64,000 nt of DNA from Clostridiales bacterium. Its GTDB lineage: Bacteria; Bacillota; Clostridia; Oscillospirales; Oscillospiraceae. Position 1 is the stretch's first letter, and every line of letters begins with the position of its first letter. The notes below the pieces were generated by a model. It searched no databases, was not told the DNA's origin, and saw nothing but the letters and a program-made list of their open reading frames with translations. Made by a program: the position numbers and the translations under genes. The stretch is taken from assembly GCA_021205725.1 (NCBI GenBank), contig JAJPWY010000033.1, positions 1 through 64,000 of the forward strand. Direction: 5' to 3'. Positions 30,258 through 42,080 of the stretch are shown here, in pieces.

Positions 30258-30764
30258 GTGAGCGTCATGACGTTACCCCTGAATATCGACTGGCAGCAGA
30301 TTTTGCTGCACCTGTTTAACTTTGCGATCCTGGCAGGCGGGCTGTACTTCCTGCTCTACAATCCAGTCAAGCGCTTTATGGAGCAGCGGGAGGAATACTA
30401 TCAGAAAATGGACAAGGACGCCCGGGAGCACCTGGAGCAGGCGGAACAGCTGAAGGCAGAACGGGAGGAGCAGCTCCGGCAGGTGGACCAGGAGATGGAG
30501 CAGCACCGTGCCCGGGCCGCCCAGGAGGCAGAGCAGGAGGCCCAGCAGACCATCGCGCAGGCCCGGAAGAAGGCGGAGCAGCTGATGGAGAAGGCGAGGG
30601 CCAGCACCGAGCTGGAGCATGAGAAGATGCTCCAGTCCGCCCGCCGGGAGATGACCGATCTGGCGGTGTCCGCCACGGAAAAGCTGCTGCTGCAATCGGA
30701 AAGCGACCCTTATGACCAGTTTTTAGACCTTGTCGAAGGGAAGGAAGCTCATGAAGATGAGTGA
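30258..30764 (+). CDS. atpF: F0F1 ATP synthase subunit b
   Basis: N-terminal TM followed by a long charged coiled coil; operon position. ATG at 30267 is an alternative start. Confidence 0.9.
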   Translation: MSVMTLPLNIDWQQILLHLFNFAILAGGLYFLLYNPVKRFMEQREEYYQKMDKDAREHLEQAEQLKAEREEQLRQVDQEMEQHRARAAQEAEQEAQQTIAQARKKAEQLMEKARASTELEHEKMLQSARREMTDLAVSATEKLLLQSESDPYDQFLDLVEGKEAHEDE

Positions 30765-32523
30765 GAAAACGCCGTTCAAGGCCCTCCTCCGGAGCAGCGC
30801 CTCCCCCAGCGGGGAGCAGCTGGCCCGACTGACGGCCTTTGTCCGCCGGAGGTATGGGCAGGACTGCGCCCTGGAGTGGCAGGAGGCAAAGGACATTGAG
30901 TACGGCTTCCAGCTGATCGTGGGCGGAGACATCTACGACTGGACGGCGGAGGGCCGTCTCCGGCAGCTGAGAGAGGAGCTGGAGGAGGTCAAGGCCGACT
31001 CTGCCGACAGCGGCCGCTTTATCCCCCTGATGCGGGAGGCGGTGGAGCGCTGGAATCCCCAGGTGGAGCCGGAGGAGATCGGCGAGGTCATCACTGTAGG
31101 CGACGAGATCGCCACCGTCCGGGGCCTGGAGCACGCCGAGTACGGGGAGATCCTGATCTTCGCCTCCGGCGTCAAGGGCATGGTACAGGAGCTGCGCCGG
31201 GACGAGGTGGGCTGCATCCTCTTTGGAGACGACTCCGAGATCACCCAGGGCAGCTATGTCCGCCGCACGGGAAAAACCGCTGGTACGCCGGTGGGCGAGG
31301 GATTTCTGGGCCGTGTGGTGGACGCTCTGGGCGCTCCCATCGACGGCCTGGGGGACATCCAGGCCGATGGCTACCGGCCCATCGAGAACCCCGCCCCGGG
31401 CATCATCCAGCGTCAGTCGGTGGACACCCCCATGGAGACCGGCCTGCTGGCCATCGACTCCATGTTCCCCATCGGCCGGGGCCAGCGGGAGCTGATCATC
31501 GGCGACCGGCAGACCGGCAAGACCGCCATCGCCCTGGACACCATTCTGAACCAGAAGGGGAAGAATGTGGTCTGCATCTATGTGGCCATCGGACAGAAGG
31601 CCAGCTCGGTGGCGAGACTGGCGGAGACCCTGCGGCAGCGGGGGGCTATGGAGTACACCATCATCGTCAACGCCTCCGCCAGTGCGTCCGCCTCTCTCCA
31701 GTATATCGCTCCCTATGCCGGGTGCGCCCTGGGAGAGTATTTCATGTACCAGGGCAGGGACGTGCTCATCGTCTATGACGACCTCTCCAAGCACGCCATC
31801 GCCTATCGTGCCCTGAGCCTGCTGCTGGAGCGGTCTCCCGGCCGGGAGGCCTATCCCGGCGACGTGTTTTACCTCCACTCCCGTCTGCTGGAGCGGGCGG
31901 CCCACCTGTCCAACGAGCTGGGCGGCGGCAGCATGACCGCCCTGCCCATTGTGGAGACCCAGGCGGGGGACGTGTCCGCCTATATCCCCACCAACATCAT
32001 CTCCATCACCGACGGACAGATCTTCCTGGAGAGTGACCTGTTCTTCTCCGGTCAGCGGCCCGCCGTCAATGTGGGACTGTCCGTCTCCCGTGTGGGCGGC
32101 GACGCCCAGACGAAGGCCATGAAGCAGGCCGCAGGGGCCATCCGTCTGGATCTGGCTCAGTACCGGGAGATGGAGGTGTTCACCCAGTTCTCCAGCGACC
32201 TGGATGAGACCACCCGGCGACAGCTGGTCTACGGCCAGGGGCTGATGCGGCTGCTGCGGCAGAACCAGTACCACCCCCTGAACCAGCACCAGCAGGTGAT
32301 CCTGCTGGTGACCGCCCTGAACCACGTCATGCAGGAGCTGAGCCCCAACCAGGTGGAGCGGTTCAAGGGCGCTCTGCTGTCCTATACGGAGGCACAGGAC
32401 GGGGCGCTGTGCCACCGGATCGACGCTACGGGACGGCTGCCCCGGGAGGATCGGGAGCGCATCCTGGAGCTGGCCCGGGCCTGCCTCGACCGGTTCCTGG
32501 CCCGGGAAACGGCTGGTGATTGA
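30751..32523 (+). CDS. atpA: F0F1 ATP synthase subunit alpha with an N-terminal fusion resembling the delta-subunit C-terminal domain
   Basis: N-term [60 protein letters not shown], then a full alpha subunit ([20 protein letters not shown]). Confidence 0.93.
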   Translation: MKMSEKTPFKALLRSSASPSGEQLARLTAFVRRRYGQDCALEWQEAKDIEYGFQLIVGGDIYDWTAEGRLRQLREELEEVKADSADSGRFIPLMREAVERWNPQVEPEEIGEVITVGDEIATVRGLEHAEYGEILIFASGVKGMVQELRRDEVGCILFGDDSEITQGSYVRRTGKTAGTPVGEGFLGRVVDALGAPIDGLGDIQADGYRPIENPAPGIIQRQSVDTPMETGLLAIDSMFPIGRGQRELIIGDRQTGKTAIALDTILNQKGKNVVCIYVAIGQKASSVARLAETLRQRGAMEYTIIVNASASASASLQYIAPYAGCALGEYFMYQGRDVLIVYDDLSKHAIAYRALSLLLERSPGREAYPGDVFYLHSRLLERAAHLSNELGGGSMTALPIVETQAGDVSAYIPTNIISITDGQIFLESDLFFSGQRPAVNVGLSVSRVGGDAQTKAMKQAAGAIRLDLAQYREMEVFTQFSSDLDETTRRQLVYGQGLMRLLRQNQYHPLNQHQQVILLVTALNHVMQELSPNQVERFKGALLSYTEAQDGALCHRIDATGRLPREDRERILELARACLDRFLARETAGD

Positions 32524-32525
32524 GC

Positions 32526-34836
<2,311 letters not shown>

Positions 34837-34837
<1 letters not shown>

Positions 34838-35253
34838 TGGAGACCTTCACCATACACTTTTTCACCGCCGACCATCCGGTCTATGAGGGCCCCTGCCTCT
34901 CGCTGACCGTTCCCATCGGGGACGGACTGTACGGCATCCTGGCCCACCACAGCAATATGATCGCCGCAGTCATCCCGGGAATGATGACCGTCCACCTGCC
35001 GGAGCAGGAGCCCATGACGCTGGCCGTGTCCGACGGCCTGGTCAAGGTAGAGGACAACGAGGTGCTGCTGCTGGTAAAGTCCGCCGAGCGGCCGGAGGAC
35101 ATCGACCTCCACCGCTCTGAGCTGCGGGCTGCCCAGGCCCGGGAGGTGCTGCTCCAAAAGGCCAGTATCCAGGAGCATCGTCTGGCCGAGGCGACCCTGG
35201 CCCGGGCCATGAACCGTCTCCGGGTGAGGCGGCATTACGACGGACTGGAATAG
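34837..35253 (+). CDS. atpC: F0F1 ATP synthase subunit epsilon
   Basis: GDGLYGILAHHSNMIAAVIPG; ATGA overlap with atpD. Confidence 0.9.
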
Positions 35254-35257
35254 AACG

Positions 35258-35312
35258 AAAAACCACCGCAGTCTGCTGTACGGGATACAGCGGCCTGCGG
35301 TGATTTTTGCGC
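35258..35312 (+). terminator. Terminator of the atp operon
   Basis: ACCACCGCAG…CTGCGGTGATTTTTGCG. Confidence 0.75.
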
Positions 35313-35325
35313 TATGGCTCAGGCT

Positions 35326-35832
35326 TTAGCCCAACCGGAACTCTCCCTGATAGGGCAGCTCCAGCTCCTCTCCGCCCAGAGCGGCGTAGACCAGCCGGTC
35401 GCCCTGGTATTCCAGCTTCAGGGAGAAGAAGGGGGCCTCCGCCTCCAGCAGGTCGAGAAAGATGTGATCTCCCTCCCACATGGGGAGGGCCCGGAGCGCA
35501 TCCCTGCCGATCCACTCCAGTACCCCCTCGTTGCAGGGGCCTACCGTCCCGGAAAAGCCCTCGGCGGTGAACAGGTGCATATACTCTCCCTCCCACTCGT
35601 CGGAGACAAAGGTGACAAGTCCCCGGTAGCGGTAGTCGGTGAGGGTCAGGGCCGTCTCCTCCCAACACTCCCGGAGCAGGCACTCCTCGGGACTTTCGTT
35701 CTCCTCGCACTTGCCGCCCACGCCGATCCACTTGTCATGGTTCAGGTCGTGGGCCTTTTTGATGCGGTGGAGCATCAGGTATTCGTCCTCCCGCTGGATG
35801 TAACAGAGGGTGGTATTTTTCATATGTCTCAC
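35326..35832 (-). CDS. NUDIX hydrolase (8-oxo-dGTP diphosphatase-like)
   Basis: GVGGKCEENESPEECLLRECWEETALTL Nudix box. Confidence 0.9.
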   Translation of the reverse strand: MRHMKNTTLCYIQREDEYLMLHRIKKAHDLNHDKWIGVGGKCEENESPEECLLRECWEETALTLTDYRYRGLVTFVSDEWEGEYMHLFTAEGFSGTVGPCNEGVLEWIGRDALRALPMWEGDHIFLDLLEAEAPFFSLKLEYQGDRLVYAALGGEELELPYQGEFRLG

Positions 35833-37664
35833 TCCTTAGAGGGATGTTCCTGATAGGTGCGGATGGCCTCCAGAAAGGGTGCGGCGTACCGCTCCGCCTT
35901 TTTCGCCCCCACTCCCTTGACCTGGAGGAACTCCTCCCGGTTTTGGGGCTGCACCCGGCACAGCTCCCGGAGGGTGGCGTCGTTGAAGATGATAAAGGCG
36001 GGGACGGACTCCGCCTTGGCAAGCCGCATGCGCACCTCCCGGAGAACGGGGAACAGGGGGCTGTCCGGGTCGCCGGAGGCCTGGGCCTGCATCTGACGGC
36101 GCTCCTTTTTGGTGGCCTGGGCCTTGACGGTGAGCCGGGCCTTGCCGGAGACCAGGGACGGGGCCAGCCGGGTCAGCTCCAGCACGGGACGCTCTCCCTC
36201 CGAACGGCGGAGAAATCCCTGATCCTCCAGGGCGGCGGCCACCCGGCGGAGCTTGGCCGGAGAGGAATCCGCCAGCACCCCCCAGCAGTCCAACCGCTGA
36301 GGCCGGAGCCAGTCGAGGGCGGGGTCTTCCGTCCCCGTCAGGATGCTGATGATGGCCTTGGAGCCGAAGGCCCGTCCCTCCCGGGAGAGCAGGGCCACGC
36401 AGTAGATGAACTGCCGTCCCTCCCGGGTCACGTCCTCCGGGGCCTGGCCGCCCAGACAGTTGGAGCAGTTGCCGCACCGGTCGGGGGACTGCTCCCCAAA
36501 GTAGGAGAGCAGGGCGTGGCGGAGACAGCCGGGGTCAGAGCAGTACCGGGTCATCTGCCGGAGCCGCAGGAGGTCGTGCTCCCTGCGCTGACTGGACTGC
36601 TCCGGGGTGAGGTCGCCGTTCTCCTCCCCCTGCTCGATGAAATAGCGGTTGGTGGCGATGTCCCGGCGCTGAAAGAGCAGGATGCACTGGGCGGGGCTGC
36701 CGTCCCGACCGGCCCGGCCTGCCTCCTGATAGTAGCTCTCCAGGCTGCCGGGCATGCCGCAGTGGATGACAAAGCTCACGTTGGACTTGTCGATGCCCAT
36801 GCCAAAGGCGTTGGTGGCCACCATGACGGTGCGCCGGTCGTAGAGGAAGTCCTCCTGATTTTGCTTTCGCTCCTGAGGCTCCAGCCCGGCGTGGTACCGG
36901 GTGGCGGGGTAGCCGTTGTCACAGAGCAGCTGGCACAGCTCCTCCACCTTCTTCCGGGAGAGACAGTAGATGATGCCGGAGCGGTCGGGGAACCGGGCCA
37001 GTGTCTCCAGCACGTCCCGATCCCGGTGGGAGGACTCCCGCACCTCGAAGTACAGGTTGGGCCGGTCGAAGCCGGAGACGAAGGTGAGAGGGTCGTTCAG
37101 CCCCAGAGAGCGGACAATGTCCTCCCGGACGGACTGTGTGGCGGTGGCGGTAAAGGCGGCCACCGGAGGCCGCTGGGGGAGGCTCTCCAGAAAATCGGCG
37201 ATCTCCAGATAGCTGGGGCGGAAGTCGTGGCCCCATTGGGAGATGCAGTGGGCCTCGTCCACCGTCACCAGGGCGATGGGGGTCTGCTGGGCAAACCGTC
37301 GGAAGGCGGGCAGGCTCAGCCGCTCCGGGGCCACATAGATGATCTGGTAGGCGCCCTGAGCCGCCCGCTCCAGGGCCAGCTGCTGCTGCCGGGGGGTCAG
37401 GGTGCTGTTGATCCAGGCCGCCCGGATGCCCGACTGGATGAGGGCCTGCACCTGATCCTGCATCAGGGAGATGAGGGGAGAGATGACCAGAGTGACCCCC
37501 TCCAGCATGACGGCGGGGAGCTGATAGCAGACGGATTTCCCCGCCCCGGTGGGCATCACCGCCAGCACGTCCCGGCGGCGGAGGATGGCCCGCACCACCT
37601 GCTCCTGGTAGGGCCGGAACCGGTCGTATCCAAAATAACGTTTGAGGGCCTGTTCCGGCGTCAT
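35829..37664 (-). CDS. recQ: ATP-dependent DNA helicase RecQ
   Basis: MTPEQALKRYFGYDRFRPYQEQVVRAILRRRDVLAVMPTGAGKSVCYQLPA, VDEAHCISQWGHDFRPSY; HRDC C-term. Start 37664; the upstream extension to 38081 is antisense to ylmC/ymxH. Confidence 0.94.
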   Translation of the reverse strand: MTPEQALKRYFGYDRFRPYQEQVVRAILRRRDVLAVMPTGAGKSVCYQLPAVMLEGVTLVISPLISLMQDQVQALIQSGIRAAWINSTLTPRQQQLALERAAQGAYQIIYVAPERLSLPAFRRFAQQTPIALVTVDEAHCISQWGHDFRPSYLEIADFLESLPQRPPVAAFTATATQSVREDIVRSLGLNDPLTFVSGFDRPNLYFEVRESSHRDRDVLETLARFPDRSGIIYCLSRKKVEELCQLLCDNGYPATRYHAGLEPQERKQNQEDFLYDRRTVMVATNAFGMGIDKSNVSFVIHCGMPGSLESYYQEAGRAGRDGSPAQCILLFQRRDIATNRYFIEQGEENGDLTPEQSSQRREHDLLRLRQMTRYCSDPGCLRHALLSYFGEQSPDRCGNCSNCLGGQAPEDVTREGRQFIYCVALLSREGRAFGSKAIISILTGTEDPALDWLRPQRLDCWGVLADSSPAKLRRVAAALEDQGFLRRSEGERPVLELTRLAPSLVSGKARLTVKAQATKKERRQMQAQASGDPDSPLFPVLREVRMRLAKAESVPAFIIFNDATLRELCRVQPQNREEFLQVKGVGAKKAERYAAPFLEAIRTYQEHPSKE

Positions 37665-37740
37665 GGCGTGGTTCCTTTCTGACGGGCGGGCATAGGACAT
37701 CCCCGCCTCTGCATACCGTCTCCCAGAGGGAGGCGGGACG

Positions 37741-38013
37741 ATGGAGAGCAATCTGGAGGAGCTGCGGTTCAAGGAGGTCATTTCCGTCACCGACGGGAGC
37801 CGGTTCGGATACGTGGGCGACCTGAACATCGACCTGGACACCGGGCGCATCCTGGCCCTGGTGGTGCCGGGACAGCGGCGGTATTTCTTCGGTCTGCTGG
37901 GCAGCCGGGAGATACGCCTGGTTCCCTGGGCGCAGGTGAAGCGGTTCGGCCCGGACGTGATTTTAGTGGAGGGCGAGCCCATCCCCCGGGAACGCCCCCG
38001 GCGGCGCAACTGA
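37741..38013 (+). CDS. YlmC/YmxH family PRC-barrel sporulation protein
   Basis: MESNLEELRFKEVISVTDGSRFGYVGDLNIDLDTGRILALVVPG. Confidence 0.85.
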   Translation: MESNLEELRFKEVISVTDGSRFGYVGDLNIDLDTGRILALVVPGQRRYFFGLLGSREIRLVPWAQVKRFGPDVILVEGEPIPRERPRRRN

Positions 38014-38064
38014 AAAGCCGCCGCCCCGGAGTAACGCAGGACGGCGGGCAGAATGTGATGAGGT

Positions 38065-39228
38065 TCAGGCCAGCAGCTCATCCGCCAGCTGCTCCAGCTT
38101 GGGAAGATCGGCGTCCTTCAGGGTGGACTTGACGGTGACGACGGTGGGGCAGAGGGTGATGTTCTTCATCTTGTCCACATAGCCCTTCATCACCCGGCCT
38201 GCGGAGGGAGCCCAGGAGCCGTTCTCCACCAGGGCGACCCTCCGGTTCTGATAGGCCTTGGCGGTGAGAGTGCACAGGAAATTCTCCATGGGCGGGAACA
38301 CCCCGCCGTCATAGGAGGCGGCGGCCAGCACCAGACGGCTGTAGCGGAAGGCGTCCTCTACCGCCTCCGCCTTGTCGTCCCGGCTCAGGTCGAACAGGCT
38401 CACCTTTTTGGCCCCCTTAGCGGTGAGAATCTCCGCCAACCGTTTGGCTACCCGGGCGGTGTTGCCGTGGATGGAGGCATAGGCAATGGTGACCCCCTCG
38501 TCCTCCGGCTGATAGCTGGACCAGATCTGATACTTCTCCAGGTAGTGGCCCAGATTTTCGGTGAGAATGGGGCCGTGGAGGGGGTAGATGGTCTGAATGT
38601 CCAGCTTGGCGGCCTTTTTCAGCAGGGTCTGGACGGGTGCGCCGTACTTGCCCACAATATTGAAGTAGTACCGCCGGGCCTCACAGTCCCAGTCCTCCTC
38701 CGTGTCCAGGGTGCCGAACTTGCCAAAGGCGTCGGCGGAGAACAGGGCCTTTTCGCTGGACTCATAGCTGACCATGACCTCCGGCCAATGTACCATGGGG
38801 GCCATGACGAAGGTGAGGACGTGGCTGCCCAGGGAGAGGGTATCCCCCTCCTTGACGGGGATGACCCGGCCGGAGAGGTCGAGGGTGAAGAACTGGGGCA
38901 GCATGCTCACAGCCTTGGCGGAGGCGACGATGCGCAGGTCGGGATAGCGCTCACAGAGCCGCTGGATGTTGGCGGCGTGATCCGGCTCCAGATGATGCAC
39001 CACCAGATAGTCCGGGGTGCGGCCCTCCAGGGCGGCGTCCAGATTGGCCAGCCATTGCTCCGTCACCCGGCGGTCGGCGGTGTCCATAATGGCGATCTTG
39101 TCGTCCAGAATGACGTAGGAATTGTAGCTGATGCCGTTGGGAACAAGGTATTGGCTCTCAAACAGATCGATGGTCTTGTCGTCGCAGCCGATGTAACGGA
39201 CAGCGGGGGAGACACTGGGAACAGACAT
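38065..39228 (-). CDS. FprA-type flavodiiron protein (A-type flavoprotein)
   Basis: MBL diiron motif HHLEPDH, HWPEVMVSY, LFSADAFGKFG; C-terminal flavodoxin ASIHGNTARVAKRLAE. Confidence 0.92.
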   Translation of the reverse strand: MSVPSVSPAVRYIGCDDKTIDLFESQYLVPNGISYNSYVILDDKIAIMDTADRRVTEQWLANLDAALEGRTPDYLVVHHLEPDHAANIQRLCERYPDLRIVASAKAVSMLPQFFTLDLSGRVIPVKEGDTLSLGSHVLTFVMAPMVHWPEVMVSYESSEKALFSADAFGKFGTLDTEEDWDCEARRYYFNIVGKYGAPVQTLLKKAAKLDIQTIYPLHGPILTENLGHYLEKYQIWSSYQPEDEGVTIAYASIHGNTARVAKRLAEILTAKGAKKVSLFDLSRDDKAEAVEDAFRYSRLVLAAASYDGGVFPPMENFLCTLTAKAYQNRRVALVENGSWAPSAGRVMKGYVDKMKNITLCPTVVTVKSTLKDADLPKLEQLADELLA

Positions 39229-39335
39229 GGCTCATACCTCCTGATGAAACGGTTTTTGATCGACAAAGTTATATCATATTGGGATGGGAAAGTAAACAGG
39301 GAAATGACGAGGGGACGCATGCCTTCAAGGAAAAA

Positions 39336-39582
39336 GCCCCTTGGCTCCCTCCTTGAGGGAGCTGTCAGCGAAGCTGACTGAGGGAGAGCGGTAGGGGCTA
39401 CCAAACTGCTAAAAACTCCCGGCGAATTCGTACTGACTCCTGACGAATTCGCCGAAGGTGCCTATCTTGTCGAGGGTGCGTGCCGCTCTCCCTCCGTCAC
39501 GGCTTCGCCGTGCCACCTCCCTCAAGGAGGGAGGCAAGGGTCTGCGCACCCCTCTCGGCTCCCTCAGAGAGAGAGCCAAGGG
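39336..39582. repeat. Composite intergenic repeat element, copy 2
   Basis: Arm-core-arm; core contains perfect IR CGGCGAATTCGT (39420-39431) / ACGAATTCGCCG (39443-39454). Confidence 0.9.
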
Positions 39583-39589
39583 GCCACGC

Positions 39590-40174
39590 TCACTCCCCCC
39601 GCTCCCTCCGCTTGATGGACTGATCCACCATGATCTTGAAGTAGTGGTGGACGGAGGGGTCGGTGGTCAGCTCCGGGTGGAAGGAGGTGACCAGCTGGTT
39701 CTCGTACCGGGCGGCGGTGACCTCTCCCCGGGTCAGGGAGAGAATTTCCACCTCGTCGTCCATCTCCGTGACCACCGGGGCGTTGAGGAACCGCATGGGG
39801 ATGCTCCGGATGGCGGCAAAGGCCCCGTTCACCTGGAAGGAGGGGAGCTGACGGCGGCGGACGGTGATGGGCATGGTGCCCAGATAGTAGGGGGCCTTGC
39901 TGTTTTCCACCTGCCGGGCCAGGAGGATCATGCCGGAGCAGGTGCCCAGCACCGGCATCCCCTGACTGATGCGTTCCCGGATGGGCTCCATCAGCCCCCG
40001 CTGCCGGAGGAGCTTGCTCTGCTTGTCGCAGTCGCCCCCGGGGAGGATGAGCCCGTCAAAGGGCCGCTCCAGATCTGCCTGCTCCCGGAGGGGGAAGGAC
40101 TCCACGCCCATACGGGTCAGGAGATTCTGGTGCTCCAGGAAGGTGCCCTGGACGGCAGAGACGGCGATAATCAT
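39590..40174 (-). CDS. pdxT: PdxT-like glutaminase (pyridoxal 5'-phosphate synthase glutaminase subunit family)
   Basis: LPGGDCDKQSKLLRQRGLMEPI, GTCSGMILLA, APVVTEMDDEVEIL, TSFHPELTTDPSVHHYF. Confidence 0.85.
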   Translation of the reverse strand: MIIAVSAVQGTFLEHQNLLTRMGVESFPLREQADLERPFDGLILPGGDCDKQSKLLRQRGLMEPIRERISQGMPVLGTCSGMILLARQVENSKAPYYLGTMPITVRRRQLPSFQVNGAFAAIRSIPMRFLNAPVVTEMDDEVEILSLTRGEVTAARYENQLVTSFHPELTTDPSVHHYFKIMVDQSIKRRERGE

Positions 40175-40180
40175 GGTTGC

Positions 40181-40723
40181 TCACTCCTTTGGGGAAACTG
40201 GTGGGAAGTCCGGCGGCTGTTTCAGCAGCTTCCGCCGCTCCAGATGGTCAGGGAGGACGGAGGCCACGAACCCGTGAAAGGCGGGACTGTGGTTCTTGTA
40301 GCGGATGTGGGCCAGCTCGTGGACGACCACGTAGTCGATGGCGGCCTCCGGGTAGGCCATCAGCCGCCAGGAGAAGCAGAGCCGGTTCTTCGGGGAGCAG
40401 GAGCCAAACCGGGTCTTTGCCCCGGTGACAGTGATGCCGGTGGGGGAGACCCCCATGATGCCGGCGTAGTGGGCCACCTTTCCCGGGAGGATGTCCTTCG
40501 CCCGTTGAATCAGGGCCTCGGCCTGCTCCCGGGTGGGCTCCGGACGCTGGCGGGCCTGCATCTGGGGCATATGCCGCTCCAGCCAGTCCTGGTGGCGGAG
40601 GACGAAGTCCCGGATGTCCGCCTCGGGCATCCTCAGGGGCGCACGGACGAGGACGGAGCAGTCCGGGCGGATCTCCAGCGAGACGGTTTTCCGCCGGGAA
40701 CGGACGATCTGGTAGGGATACAT
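40181..40723 (-). CDS. YgjP/SprT-like zinc metallopeptidase
   Basis: YVVVHELAHIRYKNHSPAFHGFVASVLPD; HELAH motif with downstream H. Confidence 0.88.
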   Translation of the reverse strand: MYPYQIVRSRRKTVSLEIRPDCSVLVRAPLRMPEADIRDFVLRHQDWLERHMPQMQARQRPEPTREQAEALIQRAKDILPGKVAHYAGIMGVSPTGITVTGAKTRFGSCSPKNRLCFSWRLMAYPEAAIDYVVVHELAHIRYKNHSPAFHGFVASVLPDHLERRKLLKQPPDFPPVSPKE

Positions 40724-40811
40724 GGCAAGTCCTCCTCTTTCCCCCCTATTATGATTTCATTCGGGGGAAATTGCAAGGGGATTTTGTACAGCCCGGGCCG
40801 TTCCCGCCGTG

Positions 40812-41561
40812 TCAGATCCTCCAGGTGGAGGGGTCAGTGACCTCCCACTCGTCCCGCTGACTGGAGGGCTGCTCCGGCGGCTTCACCCGTTCCCGTCTGG
40901 CCCAGCTGCGGAGAGCGGCCCTCCAGTCCCGCATCCGGGTGTTGCCCAGCATCCAGCCCCGGGCCTGGTAGTAGTCCACGAACCCCTCCGGGTCGATGGC
41001 GTAGCCCTGCTCCCGGCAGTACGCCCTCACCTCCTCCACCGTGGGGGGCGAGGCGGGCTTTGCCCGCTCTCTCTTGGTATTTTTTAGTTCTTTGTTATTT
41101 CTTAGTGTGTCAATTTCGCCTGTACAGGTCTTTTCCTGCACTGGTTTTTCGCCTGTGTGGTGGTTTTCCTGTGCTGGAGATTTACCGGTGCAGGTATTTT
41201 CCTGCGCTGGAGATTTACCAGTGCGGGTCTTTTCCTGTGCAGGAGTAACGCCATTGCAAGCGTTCTCCTGTGCAGGTGCTTCGCAGACGGTGTACAGGTA
41301 AACGCCGAAGGTGCCGTTTTCTCTGCGCTCCCGCTCCCGGGTCACGTAGCCGTACTGAGTCAGCTCCTTTAGCACCCGGGTCACGCTCCCGGCAGCCATC
41401 CCGGTCATCTGAGACAGTCCCCGGACGCTGAACCGCCAGCCGTCGGCCATGCTCAGCATCATAATCAGCAGAAATCTGGCTTTCAGGCTCAGCCGCCCGT
41501 CCCGGATCACCCGGTTGTCGATGACGGTGTAGCCGGTCTTGTGCTCTGCCCGTTCTATCAT
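40812..41561 (-). CDS. Helix-turn-helix (replication/regulatory type) protein with tandem 11-aa PAQE(N/K)xxTG repeats
   Basis: MIERAEHKTGYTVIDNRVIRDGRLSLKARFLLIMMLSMADGW…; five consecutive 11-aa repeats. Start 41561; the track ORF extends into repeat copy 3. Confidence 0.8.
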   Translation of the reverse strand: MIERAEHKTGYTVIDNRVIRDGRLSLKARFLLIMMLSMADGWRFSVRGLSQMTGMAAGSVTRVLKELTQYGYVTRERERRENGTFGVYLYTVCEAPAQENACNGVTPAQEKTRTGKSPAQENTCTGKSPAQENHHTGEKPVQEKTCTGEIDTLRNNKELKNTKRERAKPASPPTVEEVRAYCREQGYAIDPEGFVDYYQARGWMLGNTRMRDWRAALRSWARRERVKPPEQPSSQRDEWEVTDPSTWRI

Positions 41562-41745
41562 AGTCCCTCGTCCCTTCCGTTGCGGCGTAAGCCGTCTATG
41601 AGATGCCTCTATTATACCGTATCCAGGGAGAATGGACAATGCAACGGGAGAGGAATGGGAACTTTTCTGGGCGGTTTTGTGCTGTTTGATGCGTTGTTGC
41701 GGAAAATGGGGAATGGATGGGGGAGTGTGAGGGTTTGCAAAAACC

Positions 41746-42062
41746 CCCTTGGCTCCCTCAAGGAGGGAGCCAAGAGGGGAACGCAAAGACCCCTTGCCTC
41801 CCTCTTTGAGGGAGGTGGCACGGCGAAGCCGTGACGAAGGGAGAGCGGCAGGCACTACCGACACGCAAACAGCTCCCGGCGAATTCGTACTGACTCCCAA
41901 CGAATTCGCCGATGGTGCCTATCTGGTCGTGAGTGCGTACCGCACTCCCTCAGTCGCCTAACGGCGACAGCTCCCTCAAGGAGGGAGCCAAGAGACAAGG
42001 AGGGAGCCAAGAGACAAGGAGGGAGCCAAGAGGCTAGGAGGGAGCCAAGAGGGGTGCGCACC
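41746..42062. repeat. Composite intergenic repeat element, copy 3, with 19-bp tandem repeat tail
   Basis: Arm-core-arm with IR CGGCGAATTCGT (41877-41888) / ACGAATTCGCCG (41900-41911); AAGGAGGGAGCCAAGAGAC repeated ~4 times at 41978-42054. Confidence 0.9.
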
Positions 42063-42080
42063 CCCAAAACAGCAAGCACA

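Noticed and set aside
30376-32415. 679-aa minus-strand ORF across atpF/atpA
   Set aside because: Shadow ORF opposite conserved ATP synthase genes; no recognisable domain.
35844-37682. 612-aa plus-strand ORF opposite recQ
   Set aside because: Antisense to a clear RecQ; low-complexity L/G/H/Q/V composition.
37665-38081. N-terminal extension of RecQ in the ORF track
   Set aside because: It is antisense to ylmC/ymxH; RecQ homology starts at MTPEQALKRYFGY (37664).
39458-40840. 460-aa plus-strand ORF beginning in repeat copy 2
   Set aside because: Antisense to pdxT and the metallopeptidase; its N-terminus is translated repeat element (SLKEGGKG).
41110-41290. 33-bp direct repeats considered as a CRISPR or non-coding array
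   Set aside because: They are in frame and encode the 11-aa PAQE repeats of the HTH protein.
41978-42054. Possible CRISPR-like tandem array
   Set aside because: The 19-bp units abut directly with no spacers, and they derive from the arm of the intergenic element.
40812-42062. Prophage or integrative element
   Set aside because: The HTH protein looks phage/plasmid-like but there is no integrase, capsid, mobilisation gene or att-like flanking repeat.
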